A DNA stretch of 64,000 nucleotides from Glaciecola sp041380235 (GCF_041380235.1 NZ_JBGIYY010000024.1:8816-72815), one strand, 5' to 3'; counted from the stretch's first letter, positions 8,942 to 18,279 are shown. The notes: generated from the sequence alone by a model not told the origin. Numbers and translations are program-made.

Positions 8942-9460
8942 TTAAGTTGGTGCGTTTTGTTTTTGCTGTTTGAGGCGCGCCGTCAAGGCATTTAATACCA
9001 CTGGATGACAAAACTCAGATACGTTACCGTTGTGCATCGCGACCTCTTTAACCAAGGTAGATGATATGAAAGAGTTTTCTTCAGACGGTGTTAAAAACAC
9101 ACTTTCTAAGTCGGGGTTTAGGCGCCGATTCATATTCGCTAGCTGAAATTCATATTCAAAATCAGATACTGCACGTAGACCTCTGATCAAAATATTCGAA
9201 CCTTCTTGCCTGGCGTACTCCGCCAACAATCCAGTAAATCCTTTCACCGTTACATTCGGTAAATGCGCCGTCACTTTACTGATCATATCGACACGTTCGG
9301 CGAGCGAAAACAAGGGCTGTTTACTTGGATTTGCTGCAATTGCCACAATCACCTGAGAGAACATATTGGCAGCGCGCTCAATTAAATCTGCATGACCGTT
9401 TGTAATCGGATCGAAAGTACCGGGGTAAATCGCTTTGTTGTTTGCCGCGTTAAATGTCAT
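8942..9460 (-). CDS. coaD: Phosphopantetheine adenylyltransferase
   Basis: CoaD transfers AMP to 4'-phosphopantetheine, the fourth step of coenzyme A synthesis. The nucleotidyltransferase motif is present as YPGTFDPITNGH, followed by NILIRGLRAVSDFEYE and the C-terminal ISSTLVKEVA motif. The ATG at 9458-9460 gives a 172-residue protein; a TTG two codons earlier is possible but unnecessary. It is the last gene before a 319-bp non-coding gap. Confidence 0.96.
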   Translation of the reverse strand: MTFNAANNKAIYPGTFDPITNGHADLIERAANMFSQVIVAIAANPSKQPLFSLAERVDMISKVTAHLPNVTVKGFTGLLAEYARQEGSNILIRGLRAVSDFEYEFQLANMNRRLNPDLESVFLTPSEENSFISSTLVKEVAMHNGNVSEFCHPVVLNALTARLKQQKQNAPT

Positions 9461-9779
9461 TCTCAAAAAAGACCTTATGTTCGGTACCTATTGGTGCCCG
9501 ACACCATAACGAAGTTTAATGGTGATTTGCAAATTAAATCTAAAGCCACCCAAGCGCAAGATGAATAGCTTTATCGTGAATAAGCGCTAGCTTAGCCAAC
9601 ACCGGCGAATGACTCGGCCATAAAGTAAACCTAATCGAAAAAGCGAGGGTTTATTCGGGTAATCCTGATTAAAGGCCGCAATAAAAATAGTCCAAAGAGG
9701 TAAAATCCGTTATTATCACCTGCTAATTCAACGCATTGCGTTGTTAGTTTTTCAGCTTTTAGGTCTTAAGGTTATTCGT
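9461..9779. other. Non-coding gap between coaD and the Wzi-like gene
   Basis: The divergent upstream regions of coaD and the Wzi-like gene meet here. I see no coding signal and no convincing promoter pair, although the last 100 bases are AT-rich, as expected of a promoter region. Confidence 0.4.
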
Positions 9780-11237
9780 TTGAAAGTACTCATTGCTGCT
9801 GCTTTTTGTGTCCTTGCTATTTGTTCGTCAAAGGCAATAGGCTCGCCGTGGATCGGTACCCAAGACAAACAACTGCATTACGACGTGCAAACCCTCGCCG
9901 AATGGGGATACCTAAACTCTGCGGTTACTACTTACCCGATCCCGTGGAAAGGTATAGCTGAGCAAATAACGATGCTAAGTGGCGAAGGTATGGCGCCCAT
10001 GCCAGCTCAGGCTCTAGCGCGCTTAAGTCATTACTTAGCAATCCAAAAGCGTCAAGAATATCGACAGTTCGCCACCTTGCAGGGTGCCACCGATGATGTG
10101 CGTTTTCGGAGTTTAGATGACGGCGCCGAAGAGACTGCTAAACTGACCTTGACCAGTGAATTTTACCACCAGCGTTGGTCTGGTCAGCTTGCGGTAAATT
10201 ATGCCTCTGGTGGGCGAAGTAATTTCGATAACTCGTTTTTGGCATATCAATTTGGCGATTGGAATCTACGTGTTGGTTCTCTCGATCAGTTTTGGGGACC
10301 GGGGCAGTCTTCAAGTTTAATACTCTCGAACAACACTCGCCCCTTGAAGTCCCTCGCATTTTCTCGCTCAGTGACCACCGAATCAAATAGCCCAATGCTT
10401 GCATGGATAGGCCCATGGTACTTCACGACGCAATTAGGGCAGATGGAAGAAGACCGAGCGGTGCCAGATACCAATCTGTTTATTTCTCGCTTTACTATGC
10501 GTCCGTTTAAGGGCTTTGAGTTTGGCTTGTCATGGTCTGCAATGTGGGGCGGTGAAGGGCAAGATGGCAACATCGGCGATTTTTGGGATGTGCTCACACT
10601 GCAAAGTGAATGTGTTGGCCGGCCTTCTTGCACAGACGAACAGCGCAATCAACTCGGGAATCATCTAGCTGGATTTGATTTCACTTATACTTTTAATCTG
10701 TTGTCGCGCCCTATGACTATCTACGCGCAGCGTATCGGTGAAGATTCACAAAATACCTACACCATTACCGATAACGCCAAGCTAATCGGTTTCTCAACCT
10801 ATATAGATTCGACAAAAGTTTTTATTGAGACCAGTGACACTGGTATTGCTTGTGGCTCAGATAATAGCACCGTGAATAATTGTTTTTACGAAGACGCTTT
10901 GTATACTAGTGGTTATCGTATGTATAACCGTAGCATGGGCAGTACATTTGATTCAGATGCGAAACAAATTACATTAGGAGCAAATATTCGCTTTGACGAC
11001 GGCGCGATTGCCGAGATGTATATACGCTCTGCCGAACTAAACCCCGATGGTCAGCTTCCTCCCCCGGTATTGACTGGCGCCGCATCTGAGGATGTACTTG
11101 AATTATCCGGCTTTTATCAACGACCCTATGGGAATTGGTTGCTCAAAGCCGGTGGCAGTATTGCAAATCGAGAGTTTGACGTTCGTGATGATGAAGTCGA
11201 TGCGCTACTGTATTTAAAAGCACAGTACGCATTTTAA
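9780..11237 (+). CDS. Capsule assembly Wzi-family outer-membrane protein
   Basis: A 485-residue protein predicted to be a beta-barrel of the capsule assembly Wzi family (lectin-like outer-membrane proteins that hold surface polysaccharide). Evidence: a signal peptide (KVLIAAAFCVLAICSSKAIG), then repeated amphipathic strand patterns such as WSGQLAVNYASGG, FGDWNLRVGSLDQFWGPG and FEFGLSWSAMWGG, and a final aromatic residue in LKAQYAF, typical of barrel insertion signals. The TTG at 9780 is preferred because TAAGG lies 8 bases upstream; another TTG at 9741 would put 13 residues before the signal peptide. It precedes the convergent kdkA gene; kdkA also concerns the cell surface. Confidence 0.8.
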   Translation: MKVLIAAAFCVLAICSSKAIGSPWIGTQDKQLHYDVQTLAEWGYLNSAVTTYPIPWKGIAEQITMLSGEGMAPMPAQALARLSHYLAIQKRQEYRQFATLQGATDDVRFRSLDDGAEETAKLTLTSEFYHQRWSGQLAVNYASGGRSNFDNSFLAYQFGDWNLRVGSLDQFWGPGQSSSLILSNNTRPLKSLAFSRSVTTESNSPMLAWIGPWYFTTQLGQMEEDRAVPDTNLFISRFTMRPFKGFEFGLSWSAMWGGEGQDGNIGDFWDVLTLQSECVGRPSCTDEQRNQLGNHLAGFDFTYTFNLLSRPMTIYAQRIGEDSQNTYTITDNAKLIGFSTYIDSTKVFIETSDTGIACGSDNSTVNNCFYEDALYTSGYRMYNRSMGSTFDSDAKQITLGANIRFDDGAIAEMYIRSAELNPDGQLPPPVLTGAASEDVLELSGFYQRPYGNWLLKAGGSIANREFDVRDDEVDALLYLKAQYAF

Positions 11238-11250
11238 GCAAAATTACCGT

Positions 11251-11976
11251 TTACGGAATGATTTCAGCATATCCAGCCAGCACCGACTCCCAGTTTGATT
11301 GCACAAAATGATAGGGTGTAAATTTGCCGCTTTGCTTGATTAAAGAGCGATAAAAACGCGCTAGATTAGCCGACTGCCAATTCCCAATATCTTGCTTTTT
11401 GCACTTATCAAAATCGATGATGACCACTTCACTGCCTTTGCGCACCAGAATGTTTTTCACATTAATGTCGTCATGGCGAATATTTAATTGATGCAAACGT
11501 CCTAATGCCCTGCCAATCTCCATCCACAGGCTGTCGTCAATCTCGTGAAGTTTGAGCATTTCGTGGAGTTCTTGTGAATCGCTTACTGCTTCGGTAATAA
11601 TGTCAGCGCGATAGAACATGCCTTTACGCGAAATTCTGGCCGCCACCGGTTTTGGTGCGCCGATATTGTGAAGCTGCAAGTAATCTAAAATTTCGAGCTC
11701 TTGGAAACCTCGCGTTTTGTATATGCCGGTGTATAAAAAGCGATCTTTATTGGCTTTTGCATATAAGCCCCCGCGGCAATAATGCCTCAATACTAAGGTT
11801 TTATCGCGATGGGTAAAAAAGTACACGGTATCGCGTCCTTCGGCAGTTTGGGTAATGGCTTTTTTACCTTCAAGATAATCCACATCGAAGTGTTTTAGAC
11901 CGAGGTTTAAGCGTTGTCCTAAGTCACTGCGCAATAAACTCACCTGATTAGGTGCGGTTTGTACGTCAATACTCAT
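11251..11976 (-). CDS. kdkA: 3-deoxy-D-manno-octulosonic acid kinase
   Basis: KdkA phosphorylates the Kdo residue of lipid A in the lipopolysaccharide inner core, at the inner face of the cytoplasmic membrane. The 241-residue protein carries the kinase-like catalytic motif HDDINVKNILV and the metal-binding IDFDKC motif, both diagnostic of the KdkA/RIO-like family, plus an early KANKDRFLYTG stretch. Its 3' end meets the Wzi-like gene with only 13 bp between stops. Confidence 0.9.
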   Translation of the reverse strand: MSIDVQTAPNQVSLLRSDLGQRLNLGLKHFDVDYLEGKKAITQTAEGRDTVYFFTHRDKTLVLRHYCRGGLYAKANKDRFLYTGIYKTRGFQELEILDYLQLHNIGAPKPVAARISRKGMFYRADIITEAVSDSQELHEMLKLHEIDDSLWMEIGRALGRLHQLNIRHDDINVKNILVRKGSEVVIIDFDKCKKQDIGNWQSANLARFYRSLIKQSGKFTPYHFVQSNWESVLAGYAEIIP

Positions 11977-12276
11977 TGCTGAAAGTCCTGCTTGTAAACA
12001 TTTATTGTTATTTTATGGTCGAGTAAGATAGCAAAAAATCAGACTCCGCGCTCGCTAGAATAATGCATATCATGTGTTAAACGTATTACTTACGAGCCAC
12101 TAATTTTTCTTCAACAGCGTTAATTTATACTTCGATGGGCTCAACTGCGGTATAAGGTGTCAATCTTTTCACGTAAAGCAAGCGCGCCTTCTTAAAACTA
12201 TTTTATGACAAACATTTGCAGCTAGGCATTTGTTCGTTAGAATCCACCACATATTTTCCTTATAAGGATGCACAGC
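11977..12276. other. Intergenic region upstream of kdkA and kbl
   Basis: A 300-bp divergent intergenic region. It should hold both promoters, but I do not see a clean -35/-10 pair on either strand. AAGGA just before the kbl start is the ribosome-binding site. Confidence 0.4.
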
Positions 12277-13473
12277 ATGTCGCAAGCATTTGTTGACCAC
12301 CTCAACGCTCAGTTAGAAGAAACCCGAGAGCAGGGCTTATATAAGACAGAACGCGTGATCACTTCTCAACAGTTTTCCAACATTGAGGTAGAGTCAGGCC
12401 AGCAAGTACTCAATTTTTGCGCAAACAACTATTTGGGTTTGGCCAATCACCCAAGTTTGATCGCAGCGGCGAAAGACGGACTAGACAGCCACGGTTTTGG
12501 CGTCGCTTCAGTGCGCTTTATTTGCGGCACCCAAGATATCCATAAACAGCTCGAAAAGAAGATCAGTGGCTTTTTGGGTATGGATGAAACAATTTTATAT
12601 CCCTCATGCTTTGATGCTAATGGCGGTTTATTTGAAACCATTTTATCTGCCGAGGATGCAGTGATTTCCGATTCGCTTAACCATGCCAGTATTATTGATG
12701 GTGTGCGCTTATCAAAAGCCAAACGCTATCGCTACGACAGCAATAATATGCAGGCTCTTGAAGAGCAGTTAAAACAAGCCTGCGCTGACGGTGCGCGCTT
12801 TAAGCTTATTGCCACTGACGGTGTATTTTCAATGGACGGTGTCATTGCTAACTTAAAAGGCGTATGTGACTTAGCCGACAAGTATGATGCTATGGTAATG
12901 GTCGATGACTGCCACGCTACTGGCTTTGTGGGTAAATTGGGTAAGGGCTCTCATGAGTACTGTGATGTAATGGGTCGAGTGGATATTATTACTGGTACCT
13001 TGGGTAAGGCTTTAGGCGGCGCGTCGGGTGGTTTTACTTCAGGTAAAAAAGCGGTTATCGACTGGCTACGTCAACGTTCACGTCCATATTTATTTTCGAA
13101 CTCTGTGGCGCCACCGATTGTGGCTGCATCGCTAAAAGTATTTGAGATGATGGAGCAGGGTCAAGACTTACGCGATAAGCTCAAAGCAAATGCTATGCAT
13201 TTTCGAACGCGTATGGAAGATGCCGGTTTTACTCTGTCGGGCAAAGACCATGCGATCATCCCTGTAATGTTAGGTGATGCAAAAATTGCCAGCGCAATGG
13301 CTGATAAAATGCTTGAAAAAGGCATATATGTAGTGGGTTTCTCCTTTCCGGTCGTGCCTAAAGGCAAGGCGAGAATTCGTACGCAGATGTCTGCAGCGCA
13401 TTCTATTGCGCAAATTGACACCGCGGTAGAAGCATTTATTGAGGTGGGTCGTGAAATGGGAGTAATTGCATGA
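12277..13473 (+). CDS. kbl: Glycine C-acetyltransferase (2-amino-3-ketobutyrate CoA ligase)
   Basis: Kbl is a pyridoxal-phosphate enzyme that cleaves 2-amino-3-oxobutyrate with CoA into glycine and acetyl-CoA, the second step of threonine degradation. The 398-residue protein has the alpha-oxoamine synthase signatures: NNYLGLANHP, DSLNHASIIDG, MVDDCHATGF and the PLP-lysine segment TGTLGKALGGASGG. The ATG at 12277 has AAGGATG 8 bases upstream and starts MSQAFVDHLNAQ as usual; the ATG at 12268 is less well placed. Its stop overlaps the tdh start by 4 bp. Confidence 0.97.
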   Translation: MSQAFVDHLNAQLEETREQGLYKTERVITSQQFSNIEVESGQQVLNFCANNYLGLANHPSLIAAAKDGLDSHGFGVASVRFICGTQDIHKQLEKKISGFLGMDETILYPSCFDANGGLFETILSAEDAVISDSLNHASIIDGVRLSKAKRYRYDSNNMQALEEQLKQACADGARFKLIATDGVFSMDGVIANLKGVCDLADKYDAMVMVDDCHATGFVGKLGKGSHEYCDVMGRVDIITGTLGKALGGASGGFTSGKKAVIDWLRQRSRPYLFSNSVAPPIVAASLKVFEMMEQGQDLRDKLKANAMHFRTRMEDAGFTLSGKDHAIIPVMLGDAKIASAMADKMLEKGIYVVGFSFPVVPKGKARIRTQMSAAHSIAQIDTAVEAFIEVGREMGVIA

Positions 13474-14498
13474 AAACTTTAGCAAAACAAGAGCGTCAGC
13501 CTGGGATTTGGATGGTTGATAACCCCCTACCTGAAATGGGCCCTAACGATCTTATGATCAAAATTCGTAAGACTGCGATTTGCGGCACCGATATGCACAT
13601 CTACAATTGGGATGAATGGTCGCAAAACACCATTCCCGTGCCCATGGTAGTTGGCCATGAATATGTAGGTCAAGTCGTTGAAATTGGCAGTGAAGTGGCC
13701 GGTTTTAAAATTGGCGATAGAGTCAGCGGTGAAGGCCACATAACCTGCGGGCACTGTCGAAACTGTCGCGCTGGACGCCGTCATTTGTGCCGCAATACAA
13801 CCGGTGTTGGCGTCAATCGTCAGGGTGCGTTTGCTGAGTTTTTGGTGATACCGGCATTTAACGCGTTTAAAATCCCTGCCAATATCAGCGATGACATGGC
13901 TGCTATTTTTGACCCCTTTGGCAACGCGGTGCACACCGCCCTGTCGTTTGACTTGGTAGGTGAAGATGTATTGGTTACTGGTGCAGGGCCAATCGGCATT
14001 ATGGCGGCAGCGGTTGCAAGGCATGTAGGCGCTCGGCACGTGGTGATCACCGACGTCAATGAATACCGCTTGGATTTGGCCAGAAAGATGGGTGTGACGC
14101 GGGCTGTAAACGTTAACTCTGAAAACTTAAAAGATGTTATGGACAGCCTTGGTATGACCGAAGGTTTTGACGTGGCGCTTGAAATGTCGGGTGTTCCCTC
14201 AGCTTTCAGAGACATGCTCGACAAAATGAATCATGGCGGCAAAGTTGCCATGTTGGGCATTCCGCCAAGGGATGTATCTATAGATTGGAATAAAGTGATT
14301 TTCAAAGGGCTAACAATTAAGGGTATCTACGGGCGGGAAATGTTCGAAACATGGTATAAGATGGTTAGTTTGTTGCAAAGTGGCTTGGATTTGAGTCCAA
14401 TCATTACTCATCAAATGCCGGTGGATGACTTTCAAAAAGGATTTGAAATAATGGGTTCAGGCCAGTCGGGTAAAGTATTGCTAAATTGGGCGAGCTAA
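13470..14498 (+). CDS. tdh: L-threonine 3-dehydrogenase
   Basis: Tdh oxidises threonine to 2-amino-3-oxobutyrate with NAD+ and hands it to Kbl. The 342-residue zinc-dependent alcohol dehydrogenase has the catalytic zinc region CGTDMHIYNWDEW and GHEYVGQV, the structural zinc cysteines in CGHCRNCRAGRRHLC, and the Rossmann motif GAGPIGIMAAAVA. The 4-bp ATGA overlap with kbl shows translational coupling. A large hairpin follows the stop codon. Confidence 0.97.
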   Translation: MKTLAKQERQPGIWMVDNPLPEMGPNDLMIKIRKTAICGTDMHIYNWDEWSQNTIPVPMVVGHEYVGQVVEIGSEVAGFKIGDRVSGEGHITCGHCRNCRAGRRHLCRNTTGVGVNRQGAFAEFLVIPAFNAFKIPANISDDMAAIFDPFGNAVHTALSFDLVGEDVLVTGAGPIGIMAAAVARHVGARHVVITDVNEYRLDLARKMGVTRAVNVNSENLKDVMDSLGMTEGFDVALEMSGVPSAFRDMLDKMNHGGKVAMLGIPPRDVSIDWNKVIFKGLTIKGIYGREMFETWYKMVSLLQSGLDLSPIITHQMPVDDFQKGFEIMGSGQSGKVLLNWAS

Positions 14499-14505
14499 AC
14501 AGTCT

Positions 14506-14554
14506 AAATCTGCCACAGCGTTCACACAATAGCATTGTCCGCGGTGGCAGATTT
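14506..14554 (+). terminator. Hairpin between tdh and glpE
   Basis: Eleven-base arms AAATCTGCCAC and GTGGCAGATTT enclose a 27-base loop that itself contains a small ACAAT/ATTGT hairpin. It begins 8 bp after the tdh stop and ends 22 bp before glpE. It is likely a terminator, though the following sequence (GTCTCT) is only weakly T-rich. Confidence 0.55.
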
Positions 14555-14576
14555 GTCTCTAATCAATAGGAATATT

Positions 14577-14903
14577 ATGGAACAGTTTGGACACATTTCT
14601 GCTGAGCAAACGAAAGCCCGCTTAGACAACAACGAAATTAAAATTGTTGATATTCGCGACGAGCAGTCTTTCGCATTAGGCCACATACCCGGCGCCTTTC
14701 ATCTTACTAACGCCAGCATTCAGCAATTTATGCAAGACAATGACTTTAAGGTACCGGTAGTGGTTTGTTGTTACCACGGCATCAGTTCGCAGCAGGCAGC
14801 CCAGTATATGCTGCATCAGGGCTTTGAAGAGGTGTATAGCATGGACGGTGGCTTTGAAGCATGGCGAGGTGTTTACGAATTCAACACCGGCCAAGCGGAA
14901 TAA
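14577..14903 (+). CDS. glpE: Thiosulfate sulfurtransferase GlpE
   Basis: GlpE is a single-domain rhodanese that moves sulfane sulfur from thiosulfate to an acceptor. The 108-residue protein matches the family length and has the active-site loop VVCCYHGISS with the catalytic cysteine, and the DIRDEQSFALGHIPGA entry motif. The ATG at 14577 is preceded by AGGAATATT; the open frame upstream to 14535 overlaps the hairpin and is not needed. The rhomboid gene glpG follows after 5 bp, as in the usual glpEG arrangement. Confidence 0.93.
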   Translation: MEQFGHISAEQTKARLDNNEIKIVDIRDEQSFALGHIPGAFHLTNASIQQFMQDNDFKVPVVVCCYHGISSQQAAQYMLHQGFEEVYSMDGGFEAWRGVYEFNTGQAE

Positions 14904-14908
14904 TTTGG

Positions 14909-15778
14909 GTGACCGATTTTATCCCATTTATTCGGTTTTCTCAGGAGCAGGGCGCGCAACTGCTTGCGGCTTACCTTAGAGGACAAGGCATAGCGTGTAA
15001 GGTTAATGCCGTTAAAGTTGAACAAGGAACCGCCTTTCAACTCGGCCTAGAAGATCAGAGTCAAAAAGATACGGCAATGAAAATTGCAGAGGAATTTTTG
15101 GCGGAGCCATCGGCCCCTAAATTTCAACAGGCGGCTTGGCAAACCGGTGAGGTATCGAGTAGCAAACAAAGCATGCTTGGCAAAGACACCATGCCGAGCC
15201 TTCAAGACATTCTCAAAACGCCTTTTACAGTGGTGGTGCTGATCATTAGTGTAGCGGTGTATATCGGAAGCATGGCGGGTTACTTTGATTTTTTCAGAGG
15301 TCTTTTAAGCATTCAATACTTTGAGCAGATGTCACAGACTCATCAGTGGTGGCGACTATTTGGGCCGAACTTCCTTCACTTTTCAGTCACACACATTGTA
15401 TTTAATCTGATTTGGTGGTGGATATTTGGCAGCCAGTTAGAGCGCGTATTTGGTAGCTTTTGGTTAATTGTGCTGTTTGTGGTCTCGAGCCTATTTGCAA
15501 ACATTTCGCAACTGCTGGTTTCCGGCCCTAATTTTGGTGGTATGTCGGGTGTGGTTTATGCACTGTTTGGTTTTGTGTGGTGGATTGGCTGGCTGCGCCC
15601 ACGCTGGGGGATTAGTATTCCCAATGGTTTTGTCGTGTTCTTATTAATATGGTTGGCACTCGGTTATACCGATATTTTGTTTGTGGATATGGCTAATCAG
15701 GCGCACACCTTTGGGTTGATTTCTGGCTGTTTGTTAGCTTTTTGTTTGCATATTTTTGTGCCTAAAACCAAAACATAA
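14909..15778 (+). CDS. glpG: Rhomboid family intramembrane serine protease GlpG
   Basis: A polytopic membrane protease. The N-terminal cytosolic domain (about residues 1-70, VTDFIPFIRFSQEQGAQLL onward) is followed by about six membrane helices. The rhomboid residues are visible: HIVFNLIWWW, the serine in GMSGVVYALFG, and the histidine in NQAHTFGLISG, so it should be active. The start is taken as the GTG at 14909, just after the glpE stop, because this gives the normal N-terminus; the frame also stays open upstream within glpE. Confidence 0.92.
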   Translation: MTDFIPFIRFSQEQGAQLLAAYLRGQGIACKVNAVKVEQGTAFQLGLEDQSQKDTAMKIAEEFLAEPSAPKFQQAAWQTGEVSSSKQSMLGKDTMPSLQDILKTPFTVVVLIISVAVYIGSMAGYFDFFRGLLSIQYFEQMSQTHQWWRLFGPNFLHFSVTHIVFNLIWWWIFGSQLERVFGSFWLIVLFVVSSLFANISQLLVSGPNFGGMSGVVYALFGFVWWIGWLRPRWGISIPNGFVVFLLIWLALGYTDILFVDMANQAHTFGLISGCLLAFCLHIFVPKTKT

Positions 15779-15785
15779 TCGTCAC

Positions 15786-15811
15786 AATAAGACAGCGGGC
15801 GCCGTCTTATT
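15786..15811. terminator. Bidirectional terminator between glpG and the FliL-like gene
   Basis: Perfect 8-bp stem AATAAGAC/GTCTTATT around a GC-rich 10-base loop, between two convergent genes that end 7 and 13 bp away. The arms provide A- and T-rich flanks for both strands. Confidence 0.7.
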
Positions 15812-15824
15812 GGCATAAGCAACT

Positions 15825-16271
15825 TTAGCCACCTTGGCGAAGATATTTAGTAAAGATAATATCTTTGACGGTCTCTTCGCCGGTTTCTTTGACCATAATG
15901 TCTCTAAAGCGCTTTAAAATAAGACGACGCATTTCTTCTCTGCCGGTGAGCGATCTGACTTTCTGCTCTGGCTGAGCGCCAATCACTTCAATGGCAGTGG
16001 CTCTCAGCAAAGGCATGTGATGTTCTAAATCTGGGATCATAGAGGGCTGGTCGAGCATCATTTCAATCGTAATGCGCAAAAACCCTAAGCGCTCACTATT
16101 ATCGCCAGCATAGTTAGTTACAATGTCGGGCTCTAAAGCAATGTAGGCAATACTCGGTGCGCCAGCTTCGCCACTTTGTGCATTGGCTGTTTTACTTAAC
16201 ACCAGCATAAATGCCAGTACAGTCATATATATTAAGCACCAGCGCTGTGCATTTTGCCAAGTATTCGCCAT
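15825..16271 (-). CDS. FliL-like flagellar basal body-associated protein
   Basis: A 148-residue protein with an N-terminal hydrophobic segment (about residues 12-31) ending NANA, readable as a signal peptide or anchor, followed by a FliL-like domain: YIALEPDIVTNY, LGFLRITIEMML and the C-terminal pattern GREEMRRLILKRFRDIMVKE. FliL supports stator function in the flagellar motor. No other flagellar genes lie nearby, so this is likely one of the solitary FliL-like paralogues of this group. GGATTTC before the ATG is an acceptable ribosome-binding site. Confidence 0.8.
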   Translation of the reverse strand: MANTWQNAQRWCLIYMTVLAFMLVLSKTANAQSGEAGAPSIAYIALEPDIVTNYAGDNSERLGFLRITIEMMLDQPSMIPDLEHHMPLLRATAIEVIGAQPEQKVRSLTGREEMRRLILKRFRDIMVKETGEETVKDIIFTKYLRQGG

Positions 16272-16382
16272 TGTTTTGAAATCCTCTGAGACAAATAACC
16301 ATATTTTGCTATGTGATCATACGGTTGTGTTTTTCACTATGTTAGACTTAGGTTATCGGTAACTAATAAGAAATCTTCACCT

Positions 16383-16940
16383 TTGTTAGTCAAATCTATT
16401 TTCCCATTTGGGCTAGCGGTAAATTGGGCGCAAGCCCAACAATTTGAGCCACTAAGTGCCAATATGCAAAGCTGGCTCTTGAATACCGGCTCGCTCACCG
16501 AACGTTTACAAGCCTTATGCACTGAGTTTACGCTTGAAGTGCTTGGACAGAGTCGACTGCCGTTGGAGCCTTCCGAAAAACAAGCCTTACCTAATCACCA
16601 AAGCCAAGAGTGGCAAATTAGAGAGGTCATCTTATATGGTGATGGCAAACCTTGGGTGTTTGCACGCTCGGTTTTGCCCGATCATATGTGTCAATCCACT
16701 TGGGCAAGCTTGGGCAATCAGCCTCTTGGGCAGCGCATTTTTAACGATCCGAACTTTATTCGCAGCGATTTTGAAATTGGTTACCTGCAGCAACATCCCC
16801 TTACTCACCAGAAGTTTCAAACGACAACATCGATGCCCCAGCGCTGGGCGCGTCGGTCGGTATTTAGCATTAACCAAGATACCCTTTTGGTAGCCGAGGC
16901 GTTTCTGCCAGATTGCCCCTGTTATGCGGACTTAAGATGA
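16383..16940 (+). CDS. ubiC: Chorismate lyase
   Basis: UbiC removes pyruvate from chorismate to make 4-hydroxybenzoate, the first committed step of ubiquinone synthesis. The 185-residue protein has the family's conserved segments: VILYGDGKPWVFARSVLP, RSDFEIGYLQ and WARRSVF, with a final VAEAFLPD. The start appears to be TTG at 16383, because no ATG or GTG precedes the conserved N-terminal part; this start is less certain. It overlaps ubiA by 4 bp. Confidence 0.93.
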   Translation: MLVKSIFPFGLAVNWAQAQQFEPLSANMQSWLLNTGSLTERLQALCTEFTLEVLGQSRLPLEPSEKQALPNHQSQEWQIREVILYGDGKPWVFARSVLPDHMCQSTWASLGNQPLGQRIFNDPNFIRSDFEIGYLQQHPLTHQKFQTTTSMPQRWARRSVFSINQDTLLVAEAFLPDCPCYADLR

Positions 16941-17803
16941 TTGCTCTGAGTTGGCAAAATCGACGAGCCTATTGGCAATTGATGCGCGCTGACAAGCCAA
17001 TTGGGATTTATCTGTTGATGTGGCCCACTGTATGGGCGCTCCTGCTATCAGCCAATGGCCTACCTGATTGGCATATTACTATTGTGTTTTTAGCGGGTGT
17101 GGTGCTAATGCGCAGCGCTGGTTGCGTGATCAACGACTATGCGGACCGACATGTTGATGGCGCTGTGACGCGCACTCAGCAACGCCCGCTTGCCTCTGGC
17201 GAGGCAACTGAGCAAGAAGCCAAACAGTTGTTCGCCGTGCTGATCATATTAGCCTTTTTACTGGTGCTCACTTTAAACTGGCAAACTATTGCGCTATCTG
17301 TTGTCGCGCTGCTATTGGCCGCAGTTTATCCCTTTATGAAACGCTATACTCACTTGCCTCAAGTGGTGCTAGGCGCGGCTTTTAGCTGGTCCATGCCAAT
17401 GGCAGCAATGGCCATTCTTGAGCACATTCCGGCTTGGATATGGGTACTTTATGCCGCCAATCTGTGTTGGACCGTTGCCTACGATACCCAATATGCGATG
17501 GTTGATCGTCAAGATGATCTGCAGGTGGGTATAAAATCTACCGCCATCTTGTTCGGAAAATACGACCTGACCGCTATTGCGCTGCTGCAAGGGGCCGCGG
17601 TTATAATGCTGTGCTATGTATTTCATCATCTCAACCTAAGTTTATTTGCTTACTTAGGCGTCAACGTTGCCGTTGTGTTATTTGCTTTGCAATATACAAA
17701 GACTAAAGATCGCGACGAAGCCGCATGCTTTACAGCATTTTTAAATAATCATTGGGTGGGATTAGCGGTTGCCCTGGGTATATTCGCGGGGCTATGGCTA
17801 TAA
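16937..17803 (+). CDS. ubiA: 4-hydroxybenzoate octaprenyltransferase
   Basis: UbiA attaches the polyprenyl chain to 4-hydroxybenzoate in the inner membrane. The 288-residue protein is highly hydrophobic with about eight membrane helices and both aspartate-rich motifs: NDYADRHVDG and YDTQYAMVDRQDD. The ATG at 16937 overlaps the ubiC stop (ATGA) and starts MIALSWQNRRAYWQLMRADKP, a normal UbiA opening. ubiC and ubiA form one operon, and a third ubiquinone-related gene, ubiK, lies just downstream on the other strand. Confidence 0.96.
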   Translation: MIALSWQNRRAYWQLMRADKPIGIYLLMWPTVWALLLSANGLPDWHITIVFLAGVVLMRSAGCVINDYADRHVDGAVTRTQQRPLASGEATEQEAKQLFAVLIILAFLLVLTLNWQTIALSVVALLLAAVYPFMKRYTHLPQVVLGAAFSWSMPMAAMAILEHIPAWIWVLYAANLCWTVAYDTQYAMVDRQDDLQVGIKSTAILFGKYDLTAIALLQGAAVIMLCYVFHHLNLSLFAYLGVNVAVVLFALQYTKTKDRDEAACFTAFLNNHWVGLAVALGIFAGLWL

Positions 17804-17831
17804 GGGAGTGGGGATGTAACCTACCTAATTT

Positions 17832-17852
17832 ACAGCCCTAAAATAGGGCTGT
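17832..17852. terminator. Hairpin between convergent ubiA and ubiK
   Basis: Perfect 9-bp stem ACAGCCCTA/TAGGGCTGT with an AAA loop between two convergent genes. The T-run is poor on both strands. Confidence 0.5.
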
Positions 17853-17875
17853 TCGCTGTCTGCTGAGCAACACTA

Positions 17876-18154
17876 TCACTCGCTTGGCGCATCTTTGGCA
17901 TCGCTTGCGCTGTTAGTGCCTCCCTCTAGTTGCGTTAAACGCGCTTCTAATGCTTCAAGTTTTTCGCGCGTGCGAATAAGCACCTGACTTTGAATATCGA
18001 ACTCTTCACGACTAACAAAATCGAGCTTACTTAACTGCGCCTGCAGGACTTGTTTAATCCGGCCTTCAGCTTCGTCTGCCATGCTTTTTACGCCAGGCGG
18101 GATCGCGGCTGAAATATTCTTTGCAATTTCTTCGAGTTTCTTTGGATCTAACAT
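17876..18154 (-). CDS. ubiK: Ubiquinone biosynthesis accessory factor UbiK
   Basis: A 92-residue member of the YqiC/BMFP family, which helps organise the ubiquinone synthesis complex in enterobacteria. It starts MLDPKKLEEIAKNISAAIPP, has the conserved FVSREEFDIQSQVLIRTREKL stretch split over the middle, and ends in a short coiled coil (LEALEARLTQLEGG). Its position next to ubiCA fits the role. TAAGGAGC before the ATG is a strong ribosome-binding site. Confidence 0.88.
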   Translation of the reverse strand: MLDPKKLEEIAKNISAAIPPGVKSMADEAEGRIKQVLQAQLSKLDFVSREEFDIQSQVLIRTREKLEALEARLTQLEGGTNSASDAKDAPSE

Positions 18155-18279
18155 ATCTGCTCCTTAAATGCCGTTGCGATCTTCATTGTAGTCTGAACTT
18201 ACAAATAATGCAGTCTCAAATACGCGTTCTTTTGTTATAATCGTCCTCTGTTTTGCTTTCTTTTAAGTTGTAACCTTGC